This document shows positions 40,188 through 49,085 of a stretch of DNA of 64,000 nt, piece by piece (the stretch's first letter is position 1; the number at the start of each line of letters is the position of its first letter). The stretch spans positions 2,852,001-2,916,000 of the forward strand of contig NZ_CP049910.1 in the NCBI RefSeq assembly GCF_011305995.1, given 5' to 3'. Position numbers and translations under genes: made by a program. Below the pieces are notes generated by a model, which was not told the origin of the DNA, searched no databases, and was given only the letters and a program-made list of their open reading frames with translations. Origin of the DNA: Diaphorobacter sp. HDW4A (lineage in GTDB: Bacteria > Pseudomonadota > Gammaproteobacteria > Burkholderiales > Burkholderiaceae_C).

Positions 40188-41093
40188 TCAGAACGGAACG
40201 ACGGCCTTCACCCAGAAGGCCTTGCCATCGGCGCGGTTGCGCACGTTGGTTTCCATCTGGTATTTGGCGGTGATGAACCAGCCCTTGCCGCTGTCGTACT
40301 TGATGCTCGGGCCGATGGCGAGCGCCCTGCCCTTGTTGTGGGCCACGGTACTGCCATGCAGCTTGTCGTTGCTGACCTGCTGATAGAGATAGCCGCCCAC
40401 GCCCGCCACAAAGCCGTTGCCGAAGCCCCAGCCCACCGAGTAGTCGGCGATGAATTCCTGGCCCGAGCGGTAGTCGGTGTCGGAGTTCTTGAAGTTGAAG
40501 GTGTACATGCCCTTCACATCGGCATTCAGGCCGCTCTTGTCCATGTAGCTGAAACCAGCCACCGGTTGCACGGCCCAGTAGTTGCGGCCGATGTTGGCGA
40601 TGTTCTTCTTGTCGTAGTCGCCCGTGGGCGCATAGATGTCGAGTGCCAGCAGCGTGTGCATTTTGTCGCTCAGATGCCAGCCAAGCGCTGGGCCGAAGGT
40701 GATGTCGCCAATGCCAGTCTTGTGCTGCGAGATGCCGGGCACGGGCGTGACCTTCAGATCGACCAGCGGTATGATGGCATGGAACGCGAGCGATGCGCCC
40801 ACAATCGTTTCTTTCGTCACCCACACCAAGCGCGGCGCGATCACGTTGGCGCGCACCTTGAAGCCGTTGGGAGTCACCGTGTTGCCATTGTTGTCACGCA
40901 CCTTGTCGGCGCTGTAGACCTGCCCGAAGGCCATGCCGTAGAGGCCCGGCGGGGGCAGTGCGCAGCAAGCGTAGTTTTCCACGCCAACGGGGTAGATGCT
41001 ACCGCCGCCTTCGGTGGCTTGTGCCATGCAGCAGACCAGCAGCGCGCAGGCTCCCGCCACAGCCGACAGCGCGGCCGTTGTGTGTGATTTCAT
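40188..41093 (-). CDS. Outer-membrane MetA-pathway-like channel (SphA/phenol_MetA_deg family)
   Basis: A 301-residue protein with a Sec signal (AVAGACALLVCCMAQATEGG) and alternating beta-strand pattern to the C-terminal aromatic residue (AVVPF), typical of outer-membrane beta-barrels. GGSIYPVGVENYACCALPPPGLYGM and GIGDITFGPALGWHL, then ALDIYAPTGDYDK, resemble the Phenol_MetA_deg family, often found in clusters for aromatic catabolism. Inserted between the ABC ATPases and the binding protein, it probably helps the aromatic substrate cross the outer membrane. Confidence 0.82.
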   Translation of the reverse strand: MKSHTTAALSAVAGACALLVCCMAQATEGGGSIYPVGVENYACCALPPPGLYGMAFGQVYSADKVRDNNGNTVTPNGFKVRANVIAPRLVWVTKETIVGASLAFHAIIPLVDLKVTPVPGISQHKTGIGDITFGPALGWHLSDKMHTLLALDIYAPTGDYDKKNIANIGRNYWAVQPVAGFSYMDKSGLNADVKGMYTFNFKNSDTDYRSGQEFIADYSVGWGFGNGFVAGVGGYLYQQVSNDKLHGSTVAHNKGRALAIGPSIKYDSGKGWFITAKYQMETNVRNRADGKAFWVKAVVPF

Positions 41094-41142
41094 GTTTGTC
41101 TCCTTGGCGTTTGTCTGTTTCGAAGCTTGGGGTAGGTTTGAA

Positions 41143-42408
41143 TCACTGCTGCAGCAGCGACATCGCGCCGCCTACGGGAATGTTGGTGGCCGCGCCGTTG
41201 TTGACGATCACCAGATCGACCTTGCGCTGCTGACCCTTGACCCACTGGCCGAGCACCAGCGGCGTCTTGCTCACGTTCTTCATCGGCCCCTGTCCGCCCC
41301 ACTTCACCGGGCCGACGACCGAGTTGATCGACGTGGCCGCAACGGCGTCGCGCACGTCGGCGGGCTTGAGCGACTTGCTGCGCGAGAGCGCGTTCGAAGC
41401 TACCTCGAACAGCGCGTGCGCAAAGCCAATGGGCTGAGTCCACTGCTTCTTGGTGCCCGCTTCATAGCTGTCCGCAAGCGCCTTGGCCGATTGCTTGGTC
41501 AGCGACGAGGTGAACGGGTGCGATGGCGACCACCAGACTTCGGTGGTCAGACCCAAGCCGAGGTCGCCGAGGGCTTCAATGGCGCTTGGAAACAGCAGCG
41601 CCTTACCCAACGTGATGACCTTGGGCTTGAAGCCCTGCTGGCGTGCCTGCGTGAGAAAGGTCTTGGCGTCGGGCGGGATCACGACGCCGGTGACGATCTC
41701 CACGCCATCACGCTTGAACGCGGAAATCTGCGCCGAGAAATCCTGCGTGCCACTCTGGAACCGACCGGGGTCAGTGAGCGGAAAGCCCATGGTCTGCAGC
41801 GGCTTCGGGAAGCCCAGATTCTTGTCGCCCCAGGCGTTGCCATCGCCATCGTTCGGGAACAAGCCTCCGACCTTCCTGTTGGTCGCCAGACCCTTCCAGC
41901 CGTTGGTGTAGGCGGTGATCACGTCCTCCAGACCCCAGAACAGGTGGTAGGTCCAGTCGAAGCCCTTCTTGGGATCGCCATTGCGACCGAAGAACCACGG
42001 CTGCCATGGCACGACGCTCGAAATGCAAGGCACCTCGTTGAGCTCGCAGGCATCGCTGACCGGATTGGCCGTTTCGGGCGTTCCGGCCGTGAGCACCAGT
42101 GCCACCTTGTCCTTGAGGATCAGGTCGTTGGCCACCTCGCCCGCGCGATTGGGGTTGGACTGGCTGTCCTTGAGCACGATATCCACCGCGTACTTGCCAC
42201 CGTTGACGGTGATGCCGTCCTTGAAGGCGGTCTTCATCTGCTCAATCACCCATTTATCGGCCTCGCCGAACGGCGCGAGCGGGCCGGTCTGTGGCGACAC
42301 ATAGCCGATCTTGAGGGTCTGCGCGGCGCGCAAAAGCGGTGTGACGGATGCGGCGGCGAGCGCCACCAGACCTTGTGAAAAATGCCGACGTTGGAGGCGG
42401 GTGCTCAT
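41143..42408 (-). CDS. ABC transporter periplasmic binding protein (Peripla_BP_6 type)
   Basis: A 421-residue receptor with a Tat-like signal (RLQRRHFSQGLVALAAAS). The mature part begins QTLKIGYVSPQTGPLAPFGEADKW, then VNGGKYAVDIVLKDSQSNPNRAGEVANDLI, the type I receptor pattern of LivK-like proteins. It is the natural partner of the LivHMFG-like components downstream. Its position between maleylacetate reductase and the importer suggests an aromatic or dicarboxylic ligand related to hydroquinone catabolism. Confidence 0.9.
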   Translation of the reverse strand: MSTRLQRRHFSQGLVALAAASVTPLLRAAQTLKIGYVSPQTGPLAPFGEADKWVIEQMKTAFKDGITVNGGKYAVDIVLKDSQSNPNRAGEVANDLILKDKVALVLTAGTPETANPVSDACELNEVPCISSVVPWQPWFFGRNGDPKKGFDWTYHLFWGLEDVITAYTNGWKGLATNRKVGGLFPNDGDGNAWGDKNLGFPKPLQTMGFPLTDPGRFQSGTQDFSAQISAFKRDGVEIVTGVVIPPDAKTFLTQARQQGFKPKVITLGKALLFPSAIEALGDLGLGLTTEVWWSPSHPFTSSLTKQSAKALADSYEAGTKKQWTQPIGFAHALFEVASNALSRSKSLKPADVRDAVAATSINSVVGPVKWGGQGPMKNVSKTPLVLGQWVKGQQRKVDLVIVNNGAATNIPVGGAMSLLQQ

Positions 42409-42464
42409 GGTTGTCTCCTGATGGTTTTAAATGCTGTCAATGGGTGGTGATAGGTGGCAATGGG

Positions 42465-43553
42465 TCAGCCCGGCTTGCGGCCTTCGAACGCGTTGTCGAG
42501 CAGCGCGTCGATGGCGTTCGCTTCGAGCGGGCGCGGATTCGGGTACTGGCTCTGCAGCGCGAGATCGCGGGCCCGTGCGAGGTCGGCGCGCTGCATGCCG
42601 ATGTCCTTGAGCGCGGTCGGCGCGCCGTTGTGGGCGGCCAGATCGAACACGGCCTGCGCGGCGGCGAGCGGATTTTTCGCCTCGACCTCACCCACCCCCA
42701 TGGCGAGCGCGATGCGCCGCATGGCCTCGGGCGCGGCCGCGCTGTTGTAGGCTAGCGCATGTGCCAGGACCACGGTGTGCACGGGCGCGTGCGGCAGGTT
42801 GAAGGTGCCGCCCAAGGTGTGGCAGAGCTTGTGGTGCAGGGCCATGCCCACATTGCCGAGCACCGCGCCGCAGAGCCACGCGCCCTTGAGCGCGTCTTCA
42901 CGTGCACTCAGGTTCGCGGCGTCCTTGGCGATCAGCGGCACGGCGCGGGCGATGGAGCGAATGCCCTCCTCGGCCATCAGGTCCATGACCGGATTGCCGT
43001 CCGCCGCATACAGGCTCTCGGCCGCGTGGGCGAGCGCGTTGATGGCGCTGGTGACCGACATTCCCACCGGCAGACTCAATGTGAGCAGCGGGTCGTAGAT
43101 CACGGTCTTGGGCAGCACGCGCACATCCTTGCCGGTGCGTTTGACGCCACCTTCGGTCAATCCGAAGATGGGCGTCATTTCCGATCCGGCATAGGTCGTG
43201 GGAATCGCGATGATCGGCAGGCCCGAGTCGAGCGCGATGGCCTTGCCGAGACCAATCGTCGAGCCGCCGCCCACGGCCACCGCGCAATCGACACCGAGCC
43301 TGCGTGCCAGCTCCTGCGCAGCGCGGGCGGTCTCCATCGGCACATGCATCACGGCCTTGTCGTAGACCGACACCGCCAGCTCGCCAAGCCGCGTGGCCAC
43401 ATCCTCGGCGAGGGCGCTCTGCTCTGGCGTGCACAGCACCATGGCGCGTCTGGCACCAAGCTGCTGCACCTCGGCCTTCAAAGCATCGATGCTGCCCGCC
43501 GCAAACCGCACGCGCTGGGCAACGCCGTTGAACACAAAATCGCGATCCGACAT
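42465..43553 (-). CDS. Maleylacetate reductase
   Basis: A 362-residue iron-type alcohol dehydrogenase family member that reduces maleylacetate to 3-oxoadipate with NAD(P)H. Cofactor and fold sequences: VAVGGGSTIGLGKAIAL, PTTYAGSEMTPIFGLTEGG and the His-rich helix GMALHHKLCHTLGGTFNLPHAPVH, all characteristic of maleylacetate reductases (PnpF/MacA type). It is the step shared by the hydroquinone and hydroxyquinol branches encoded around it. Confidence 0.94.
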   Translation of the reverse strand: MSDRDFVFNGVAQRVRFAAGSIDALKAEVQQLGARRAMVLCTPEQSALAEDVATRLGELAVSVYDKAVMHVPMETARAAQELARRLGVDCAVAVGGGSTIGLGKAIALDSGLPIIAIPTTYAGSEMTPIFGLTEGGVKRTGKDVRVLPKTVIYDPLLTLSLPVGMSVTSAINALAHAAESLYAADGNPVMDLMAEEGIRSIARAVPLIAKDAANLSAREDALKGAWLCGAVLGNVGMALHHKLCHTLGGTFNLPHAPVHTVVLAHALAYNSAAAPEAMRRIALAMGVGEVEAKNPLAAAQAVFDLAAHNGAPTALKDIGMQRADLARARDLALQSQYPNPRPLEANAIDALLDNAFEGRKPG

Positions 43554-43588
43554 GACTGGCTCCTTGACGTGTTTTTTCTGAAGGGATC

Positions 43589-44596
43589 TCAGTCCATGCT
43601 CAGCTGACGCTCACGCACCAGCTGGGTCCACTGCTTGTTTTCGGCCTCGAGCGCCTTGGCGAACTGCTCAGGCGTGTTGCCGATGCCGCTCAGGCCCTGC
43701 TCCTGCAGGCGCACGGAGAACGCCGGGTCCTGCACGATGGCGCGGATCTCCTTGTGCAGGCGCTCGACCACGAGCTTGGGCGTGGCGGCCGGTGCAAGCA
43801 GGCCCACCCAGGAATTCACGTCAAAGCCCGGATAGCCGCTCTCGGCCACCGTAGGCACCGAGGCGAATGCGGACACGCGCTGCACGCCTGTCTGCGCCAC
43901 CGCGCGTAGCTTGCCGCCCTGCACATGCGGCTGCGCGAGCACCGCTGAGAGAAACATCATCTGCACCTGGCCGCCGAGCAGGTCCTGCATGGCTGGGCCG
44001 CCGCCCTTGTAGGGCACATGCATGGCCTGCATGCCCGAAACCGACTTGAACAGCTCGGCCGTCAGGTGGTTGCTGGAGCCCGCGCCAACGCTCGCGTAGT
44101 TCAACGCCTTGGGATCGGCCTTGGAGAGAGCGACGAGGTCTTTGACGTTGTTCGCCTTGACCTGCGGATTGACCACGAGAATCAGTGGATTGCGCGCAAT
44201 CTGCGTGACCGGCGTGAGATCCTTCGTGGGGTTGAATGTGAGCTTCGGATAAGTCAGCGAATAGGTGGCATAGCTGTCGAACACCATGAGCAGCTTGTAG
44301 CCATCGGGCGTGGCGCGCGCCACCTCGGCAGCGCCCACCGTGCCACCCGCACCAGCGCGGTTTTCCACGATCACCGGCTGGCCTAGCGCACTTTGCAGCT
44401 TGGGCTGCAACTGGCGCGCAACCGTGTCCACAATCCCGCCGGGTGGGAAGGCGACGATCAGGTGCACCGGCTTGTCGGGCCAACTCTGTGCCATCGCCGC
44501 CGTGGCGGCAAGCATGGTGGTGAATGCGATGCTCCACTTGAAAGTGGTTTGGCAGCGAGGGTTCTTCTGCGTTGTCGCTATCGTGGTCGTTGTCAT
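43589..44596 (-). CDS. Bug-family substrate-binding protein
   Basis: A 335-residue periplasmic receptor. After a Sec signal (FTTMLAATAAMAQ) the mature protein begins SWPDKPVHLIVAFPPGGIVDTVARQL and contains VENRAGAGGTVGAAEVARA and YASVGAGSSNHLTAELF, the Bug pattern. The ATG at 44596 has GGAG nine bases upstream. It lies inside the hydroquinone operon between the aldehyde dehydrogenase and maleylacetate reductase genes, suggesting a pathway-related carboxylate ligand. No TctAB partner is present. Confidence 0.92.
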   Translation of the reverse strand: MTTTTIATTQKNPRCQTTFKWSIAFTTMLAATAAMAQSWPDKPVHLIVAFPPGGIVDTVARQLQPKLQSALGQPVIVENRAGAGGTVGAAEVARATPDGYKLLMVFDSYATYSLTYPKLTFNPTKDLTPVTQIARNPLILVVNPQVKANNVKDLVALSKADPKALNYASVGAGSSNHLTAELFKSVSGMQAMHVPYKGGGPAMQDLLGGQVQMMFLSAVLAQPHVQGGKLRAVAQTGVQRVSAFASVPTVAESGYPGFDVNSWVGLLAPAATPKLVVERLHKEIRAIVQDPAFSVRLQEQGLSGIGNTPEQFAKALEAENKQWTQLVRERQLSMD

Positions 44597-44654
44597 TTTT
44601 TGTCTCCTTGCATCCCCGTTTTCATGGCATCCGCGCATCGGCTGACGTCGCCGT

Positions 44655-46166
44655 TCAGCGCTTGAAATGCGGTGGTATGACCGCATCCACATTCACCCAG
44701 ATGCTCTTGACCTGGGTGTACTCGCGCATCGCCTCGAAGCCCATTTCGCGGCCGTAGCCCGACTTGCCGACGCCGCCAAACGGCGATGCGGGATGGACGC
44801 GCTTGTAGCTGTTGATCCACACCATGCCGGCATGCATCTCGCGGGCAAACTTGTGGGCGCGCTGCAGGTTGTTGGTCCACAGACCCGCGCCGAGGCCGTA
44901 TTCCGTGCCGTTGGCGATCTGCAGGGCTTCCTCGTCATCCTTGAAGGTGATTACGGTGACAAACGGACCAAACACTTCTTCTTGCGCGATGCGATCACGC
45001 CAGCTTTGCACGCGCACCACGGTCGGCTCTACATAGCAGCCCGATGCGAGCGCGCCGCCGGGGGCCTGGCCGCCGCTCAGAATCTCGCCGCCCTGCTCGC
45101 GCGCCACGTCCACATAGCCGAGCACGCGGTCGCGATGCAGCGCGCTGGTGAGCGGCCCCATCTCGGTGTTTGCGTCAAGCGGATTGCCCAGCCGCACGCT
45201 CTTGGCGAGAGCGACGAAGCGCTCGAGAAACTCGTCCGCGATGCGCTCGTGCAGCACCAGACGCGAACCGGCGATGCAGGCCTGGCCCTGGTTGTGGAAG
45301 ATCGCCCAGGCCGCGCCGTTGACTGCCGCGTTGAGGTTGGCATCCTCGAACACGATGTTCGCGCCCTTGCCGCCCAGCTCCAGCTGGATCTTCTTGAGAT
45401 TGCCCGCGCTGGCCTGCACGATGCGCTGGCCGGTGGCGGTGCTGCCGGTGAAGGCGATCTTGCCGATGTCTTGATGCTCGGCAATGTACTGGCCCGCCAC
45501 GCTGCCCAGACCCGGCAGCACGTTGACCACACCGTCGGGCAGACCGGCTTCGGACAGCAGCTCCGCAATGCGCAGCGAAGTGAGTGGCGTGATCTCCGCA
45601 GGCTTGAGCACCACGCAGTTGCCCGCGGCCAGCGCCGGGCCGAGCTTCCAGCTGGTGAACATCAGCGGAAAATTCCACGGCACGACCTGCCCTACCACGC
45701 CAATGGGCTCACGCAACGTGTAGTTCAAAAAGCCGGCCTCGACCGGAATCTGGTCGCCCTGCAGCTTGTCGGCCATGCCGCCGAAGTAGCGGAAGTTGGC
45801 GGCGGTGCGCGGCACATCGAGGCCGCGCGAATCGCGGATCGGGTGGCCGGTGTCGAGCGTCTCGAGCCAGGCCAATTCTTCCGAATGCTTTTCGACCAGA
45901 TCAGCCAGACGCAGCAGCACGCGGCCACGGTCGGATGCGGCCATGCGGCTCCATGCGGGGAACGCGGCCTGCGCGGCCCGCACCGCCTTGTCCACATCGG
46001 CCTTGCCGGCCATGGCCACATCAGCGATAGGCGTGTTGTCGTGCGGGTTGAGTGTGGGCAGCGTCTCGCCCGATTCGGCATTCACGAACTGGCCGTTGAT
46101 GAACAGCTGGTGGCGAATGGACTTCTGATCGAGTGCTGCGGTTTCAGCGTGGGTAGCGGTGTTCAT
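44655..46166 (-). CDS. Aldehyde dehydrogenase, probable 4-hydroxymuconic semialdehyde dehydrogenase
   Basis: A 503-residue NAD(P)-dependent aldehyde dehydrogenase. Catalytic Cys297 lies in NQGQACIAGS and general base Glu263 in LELGGKGAN; VVPWNFPLMF and FTGSTATGQ are the cofactor-binding loops. Next to hydroquinone dioxygenase genes it is expected to oxidise 4-hydroxymuconic semialdehyde to maleylacetate (PnpE/HapE-type step in the hydroquinone pathway). Sequence alone cannot separate it from other ALDHs; the role rests on context. The start at 46166 omits an unrelated N-terminal extension. Confidence 0.85.
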   Translation of the reverse strand: MNTATHAETAALDQKSIRHQLFINGQFVNAESGETLPTLNPHDNTPIADVAMAGKADVDKAVRAAQAAFPAWSRMAASDRGRVLLRLADLVEKHSEELAWLETLDTGHPIRDSRGLDVPRTAANFRYFGGMADKLQGDQIPVEAGFLNYTLREPIGVVGQVVPWNFPLMFTSWKLGPALAAGNCVVLKPAEITPLTSLRIAELLSEAGLPDGVVNVLPGLGSVAGQYIAEHQDIGKIAFTGSTATGQRIVQASAGNLKKIQLELGGKGANIVFEDANLNAAVNGAAWAIFHNQGQACIAGSRLVLHERIADEFLERFVALAKSVRLGNPLDANTEMGPLTSALHRDRVLGYVDVAREQGGEILSGGQAPGGALASGCYVEPTVVRVQSWRDRIAQEEVFGPFVTVITFKDDEEALQIANGTEYGLGAGLWTNNLQRAHKFAREMHAGMVWINSYKRVHPASPFGGVGKSGYGREMGFEAMREYTQVKSIWVNVDAVIPPHFKR

Positions 46167-46287
46167 GGCAAGCCTCCGGCCAAGGCCGTGCGCGCGCTGC
46201 ACCGACCCGAGAGATTTCAAGAAAGAAAGAAGAGAAAAAGAAGGAAGGCGGCTGGGCGTACCTCGCTCAGCACTCAACCATCAGTGC

Positions 46288-47295
46288 TCAGAACTGCACC
46301 GGAATTTCCGGTGCTTCGCCCTTCTGGATTTCATAGACCAGACTCGGCGAGCCGTTCTCCCACACCAGCAGCATCGAGCGCTTGGGACTGAAGCCCTGAT
46401 GGCGGCAGTAGGCGGGCATGGCGGCAATGTCGCCGGCCTTCATGATCACGCGGGCGAGCGGCTTGCCGGTGTTCTTGTCCGAGCAGTTCCACTGGATCTC
46501 GTCGCTCATCTGGAAGAACCATTCCACCCGGTCGTTGGAGTGCAGGATCGGCAGGATGTGCTCTTCGGTCGTCGGGCACATGTAGCTGTGCTTGACGACA
46601 CTGGTGAACGAGGGGTTCCAGGTGACCTGCGAGCGGCTCAGGAAGGCGAACAGATTGAAGGCGTGGACCTCGTTCTCGAAGCCGGGCTCCGGGTGCAGTT
46701 CGGGCTCGTCCTGGGGCACATCGGCGAAGCTGCGATTGACCGGCGCGCCGCGTTCGTCCGAGCGCAGCTTGAGGTCGTCCTTCAAGCCCACGCAGCGCTT
46801 GGCGAGCTCGCGGGCACGCGTCACCGCCGCCGTGTTGTTACCATGCTTGCGGCCATAGGGCGAGCCGGTTTCGAGCGGCGCGGCGAACGGGTCAAAGCCC
46901 TCGTTGGTCCAGTCGTCGAGCATCTTCTCGAACACACCGCGAATCTGGTCCACCGGGAAATTCTCCAGCAGATCGACGCCCGATTCCTTCATGGTTTCGT
47001 TGAACGCACCGGCCTGCATGTCCACCGATTTGTAGTGGTTCACCGTGCCGATCACGTCGTCGAAATTCACGCCGCCGTAGAAGAAGCCCCAGGCCACGTC
47101 ACGCATCAGCGCACGCAGAAAATTGCCGATATCCATGGTGTGCGAGAGCGGACGGCCATCGCGCGTTTTCCATGTGATGTGAACGAAATACTCGTCGCGG
47201 CGAAAGCCGAACGAGCCCAGTTGGAAGGTGCAATAGCCGAGGTCTTGCGCGGGGTCTGCGGCCGATGTCTTGCGGGCTTGTGCAACGGTGTTCAT
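46288..47295 (-). CDS. pnpD: Hydroquinone 1,2-dioxygenase large subunit
   Basis: A 335-residue cupin-type subunit of the two-component Fe(II) hydroquinone dioxygenase (PnpCD/HapCD), which opens hydroquinone to 4-hydroxymuconic semialdehyde. His252, Asn254 and Glu258 in HSNDRVE plus His299 in YCRHQGF reproduce the iron-ligand pattern and spacing that I recall for PnpD of Pseudomonas WBC-3 (256, 258, 262, 303). FFYGGVNFDDVIGTVNHYKSV is another family stretch. It follows the small-subunit gene by 61 bases and precedes the aldehyde dehydrogenase. Confidence 0.9.
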   Translation of the reverse strand: MNTVAQARKTSAADPAQDLGYCTFQLGSFGFRRDEYFVHITWKTRDGRPLSHTMDIGNFLRALMRDVAWGFFYGGVNFDDVIGTVNHYKSVDMQAGAFNETMKESGVDLLENFPVDQIRGVFEKMLDDWTNEGFDPFAAPLETGSPYGRKHGNNTAAVTRARELAKRCVGLKDDLKLRSDERGAPVNRSFADVPQDEPELHPEPGFENEVHAFNLFAFLSRSQVTWNPSFTSVVKHSYMCPTTEEHILPILHSNDRVEWFFQMSDEIQWNCSDKNTGKPLARVIMKAGDIAAMPAYCRHQGFSPKRSMLLVWENGSPSLVYEIQKGEAPEIPVQF

Positions 47296-47356
47296 GGTGT
47301 GTTCTCCTGAAGGCGATGAATGTGATGCGAATGCGGACGCGGATGAAGGACGTTGA

Positions 47357-47866
47357 TCAGGCAAGCTGGCAGATGTCGTGCCAGCGCTCGATCGAGAGAT
47401 CGCCCTTGCAGGTCTGCAGGATCGCGACGCCGGGCTTGCTCGTGCGAATCTGGTAGGCCGTGTTCTTGGGCAGCAGCGCCTGGTGGCCACGGCCCAACTT
47501 CATCCAGCCCATCTTCTTGCCCTCGGGCTCGCCCTGCACGAGGACGGTGCCGTTCTTCCCGGTATCGGCGACGATCTGTTCGCCTTCGAGCTGCACCAGA
47601 TGGATCTCCATCTCGCCATCCATCGACAGCACGAACTCGTCATGAGCGCAGGTGTACCAGGGCGAGCGGCCCTCGGCGCGGATGGTCTCCAGCACATAGA
47701 TCTGGTTCTGGCCGAAGACCACCTTTTCCCAAGACTTGGACTGGCCCGCGATCTCGAAGCAGTTCGAGAAGGCGTAGTTGCGAACATCGTCGGTGATGTT
47801 CTCGACACGGCCCTTCTCATAAGAGTTCAGAGAACCGAACTGGGTGGTGTACTGGTTGCTGCTCAT
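47357..47866 (-). CDS. pnpC: Hydroquinone 1,2-dioxygenase small subunit
   Basis: A 169-residue cupin-fold protein that partners the large subunit. CFEIAGQSKSWEKVVFGQNQ, WYTCAHDEFVLSMDGEMEIHL and GHQALLPKNTAYQI show the beta-barrel pattern. It is the first gene of the operon, 271 bases from the divergent LysR gene, whose box lies 99 bases upstream of the start. Assignment depends on the pairing with the well-matched large subunit. Confidence 0.88.
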   Translation of the reverse strand: MSSNQYTTQFGSLNSYEKGRVENITDDVRNYAFSNCFEIAGQSKSWEKVVFGQNQIYVLETIRAEGRSPWYTCAHDEFVLSMDGEMEIHLVQLEGEQIVADTGKNGTVLVQGEPEGKKMGWMKLGRGHQALLPKNTAYQIRTSKPGVAILQTCKGDLSIERWHDICQLA

Positions 47867-47964
47867 CTCGATGTCTCCTTGCGTTGCTGATATCAATGAA
47901 GCGTTGCGCTTGACTGCAATGTAGGGAGGATCGATCTCGCGGTGAATACACCAAAACGGCACTG

Positions 47965-47989
47965 CATTGTTCTGAGTTTCCGAACAATG
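47965..47989. promoter_or_regulatory. LysR-type palindromic box in the pnpC/lysR divergent promoter
   Basis: CATTGTTC (47965-47972) and GAACAATG (47982-47989) are perfect 8-base inverted arms around a 9-base spacer, containing the T-N11-A core of LysR operators. The site lies 99 bases from the pnpC ATG and 149 from the LysR ATG, a normal position for an activation/autoregulation site. It is the strongest dyad in the intergenic region. Confidence 0.72.
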
Positions 47990-48137
47990 ATAGGTAGTAT
48001 CCCTAGTCGCACTTGGCGTGATACAGGCAATCCTCTGGCCTGGCGGGCGGTGGATGAAGCACGCTGAAGCACTTTGGCCTTGGCAACATGGCCCATGTTG
48101 CACCGCCCCCTGAAACCCGGCCACGGAACACCCCGTA

Positions 48138-49085
48138 ATGGATCTGCTCCTGAACATTGAAGCTTTTGTCCGCGTCGCGCAAACCCAGAATTTCTCGGAG
48201 GCTGCACGGCAGTTGCGCGTCGCGCCATCGGTGGTCACCACGCGCGTCAAGCAGCTCGAAGAGCATGTGGGAACGCCACTGTTTCACCGCAGCACACGGC
48301 TCGTGCGGCTCACCGAAATCGGCCAGGCATTCGTGCGGGAATCAACCGATCTGGTCAACCGCTCGCAAAACCTGTTCGACCAGATGCGCGACGTCGGCGC
48401 CACGCCCTCTGGCGTGCTGCGGGTGCACGCGCTCACCGGCTTCGTGCTCGGCCGCTTCGCCAGCGTACTCAAGAGTTTTCAGGATGCGTATCCCGACATC
48501 CGCCTCGAGATGAGCGTCAGTGACGAGGTGGTGGATCCCGTCGCGGCCGGCGTGGATTGCGCGCTGCAGATCTTTCCACCGGCATCGACGGAACTGGTCT
48601 CCAAGCAGCTGTTTCCAGTGCGCCGATTGTTCTGCGCGACCGAAAAATACCTCAAGGAAAACGGCACTCCCACCGACCCACGCGATCTGCACAAGCACCG
48701 CCTCGGTCTCTACTCACGCTACCCCTCGCGCGACCGCTGGACCTTTCATCACGCGGGTGAACAGGTCACGCTGTATCTGAACGCCGCGCTGCTCACCAAC
48801 AGCGTGCACCTGCTGCGCGACTTTGCGCTGGAGGACTCGGGCATCGTCTGCGTGCCCACCTTCGTCGCCACTCCGGCGCTTTTAAGTGGCGAGCTCATAC
48901 CGGTGCTGAGCGACTACCAGCTCTCGTCATTCTGGTTCAGCGCCGTGTTTCCCCACACCTCGCGCAACGCCTTCAAACTGCGCCTGTTCATCGAACACAT
49001 TGCCGCGCCCTACAAGCGCACGCCCGCATGGGACGAGCAGCTCATCGCGCGCGGCATGGTGGCGCAGGATCTGATTCTGGAGTGA
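48138..49085 (+). CDS. LysR-family regulator of the hydroquinone cluster
   Basis: A 315-residue LTTR (PnpR/CrgA-like type). The HTH is in residues 1-60 (NIEAFVRVAQTQNFSEAARQLRVAPSVVTTRVKQLEEHV). The effector domain starts near residue 90 (GVLRVHALTGFVLGRFASVL). It is divergent from pnpC and has the palindromic box in the shared region, so it very likely controls the catabolic operon. Its stop codon directly abuts the stop of the convergent M81 peptidase gene. Confidence 0.92.
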   Translation: MDLLLNIEAFVRVAQTQNFSEAARQLRVAPSVVTTRVKQLEEHVGTPLFHRSTRLVRLTEIGQAFVRESTDLVNRSQNLFDQMRDVGATPSGVLRVHALTGFVLGRFASVLKSFQDAYPDIRLEMSVSDEVVDPVAAGVDCALQIFPPASTELVSKQLFPVRRLFCATEKYLKENGTPTDPRDLHKHRLGLYSRYPSRDRWTFHHAGEQVTLYLNAALLTNSVHLLRDFALEDSGIVCVPTFVATPALLSGELIPVLSDYQLSSFWFSAVFPHTSRNAFKLRLFIEHIAAPYKRTPAWDEQLIARGMVAQDLILE

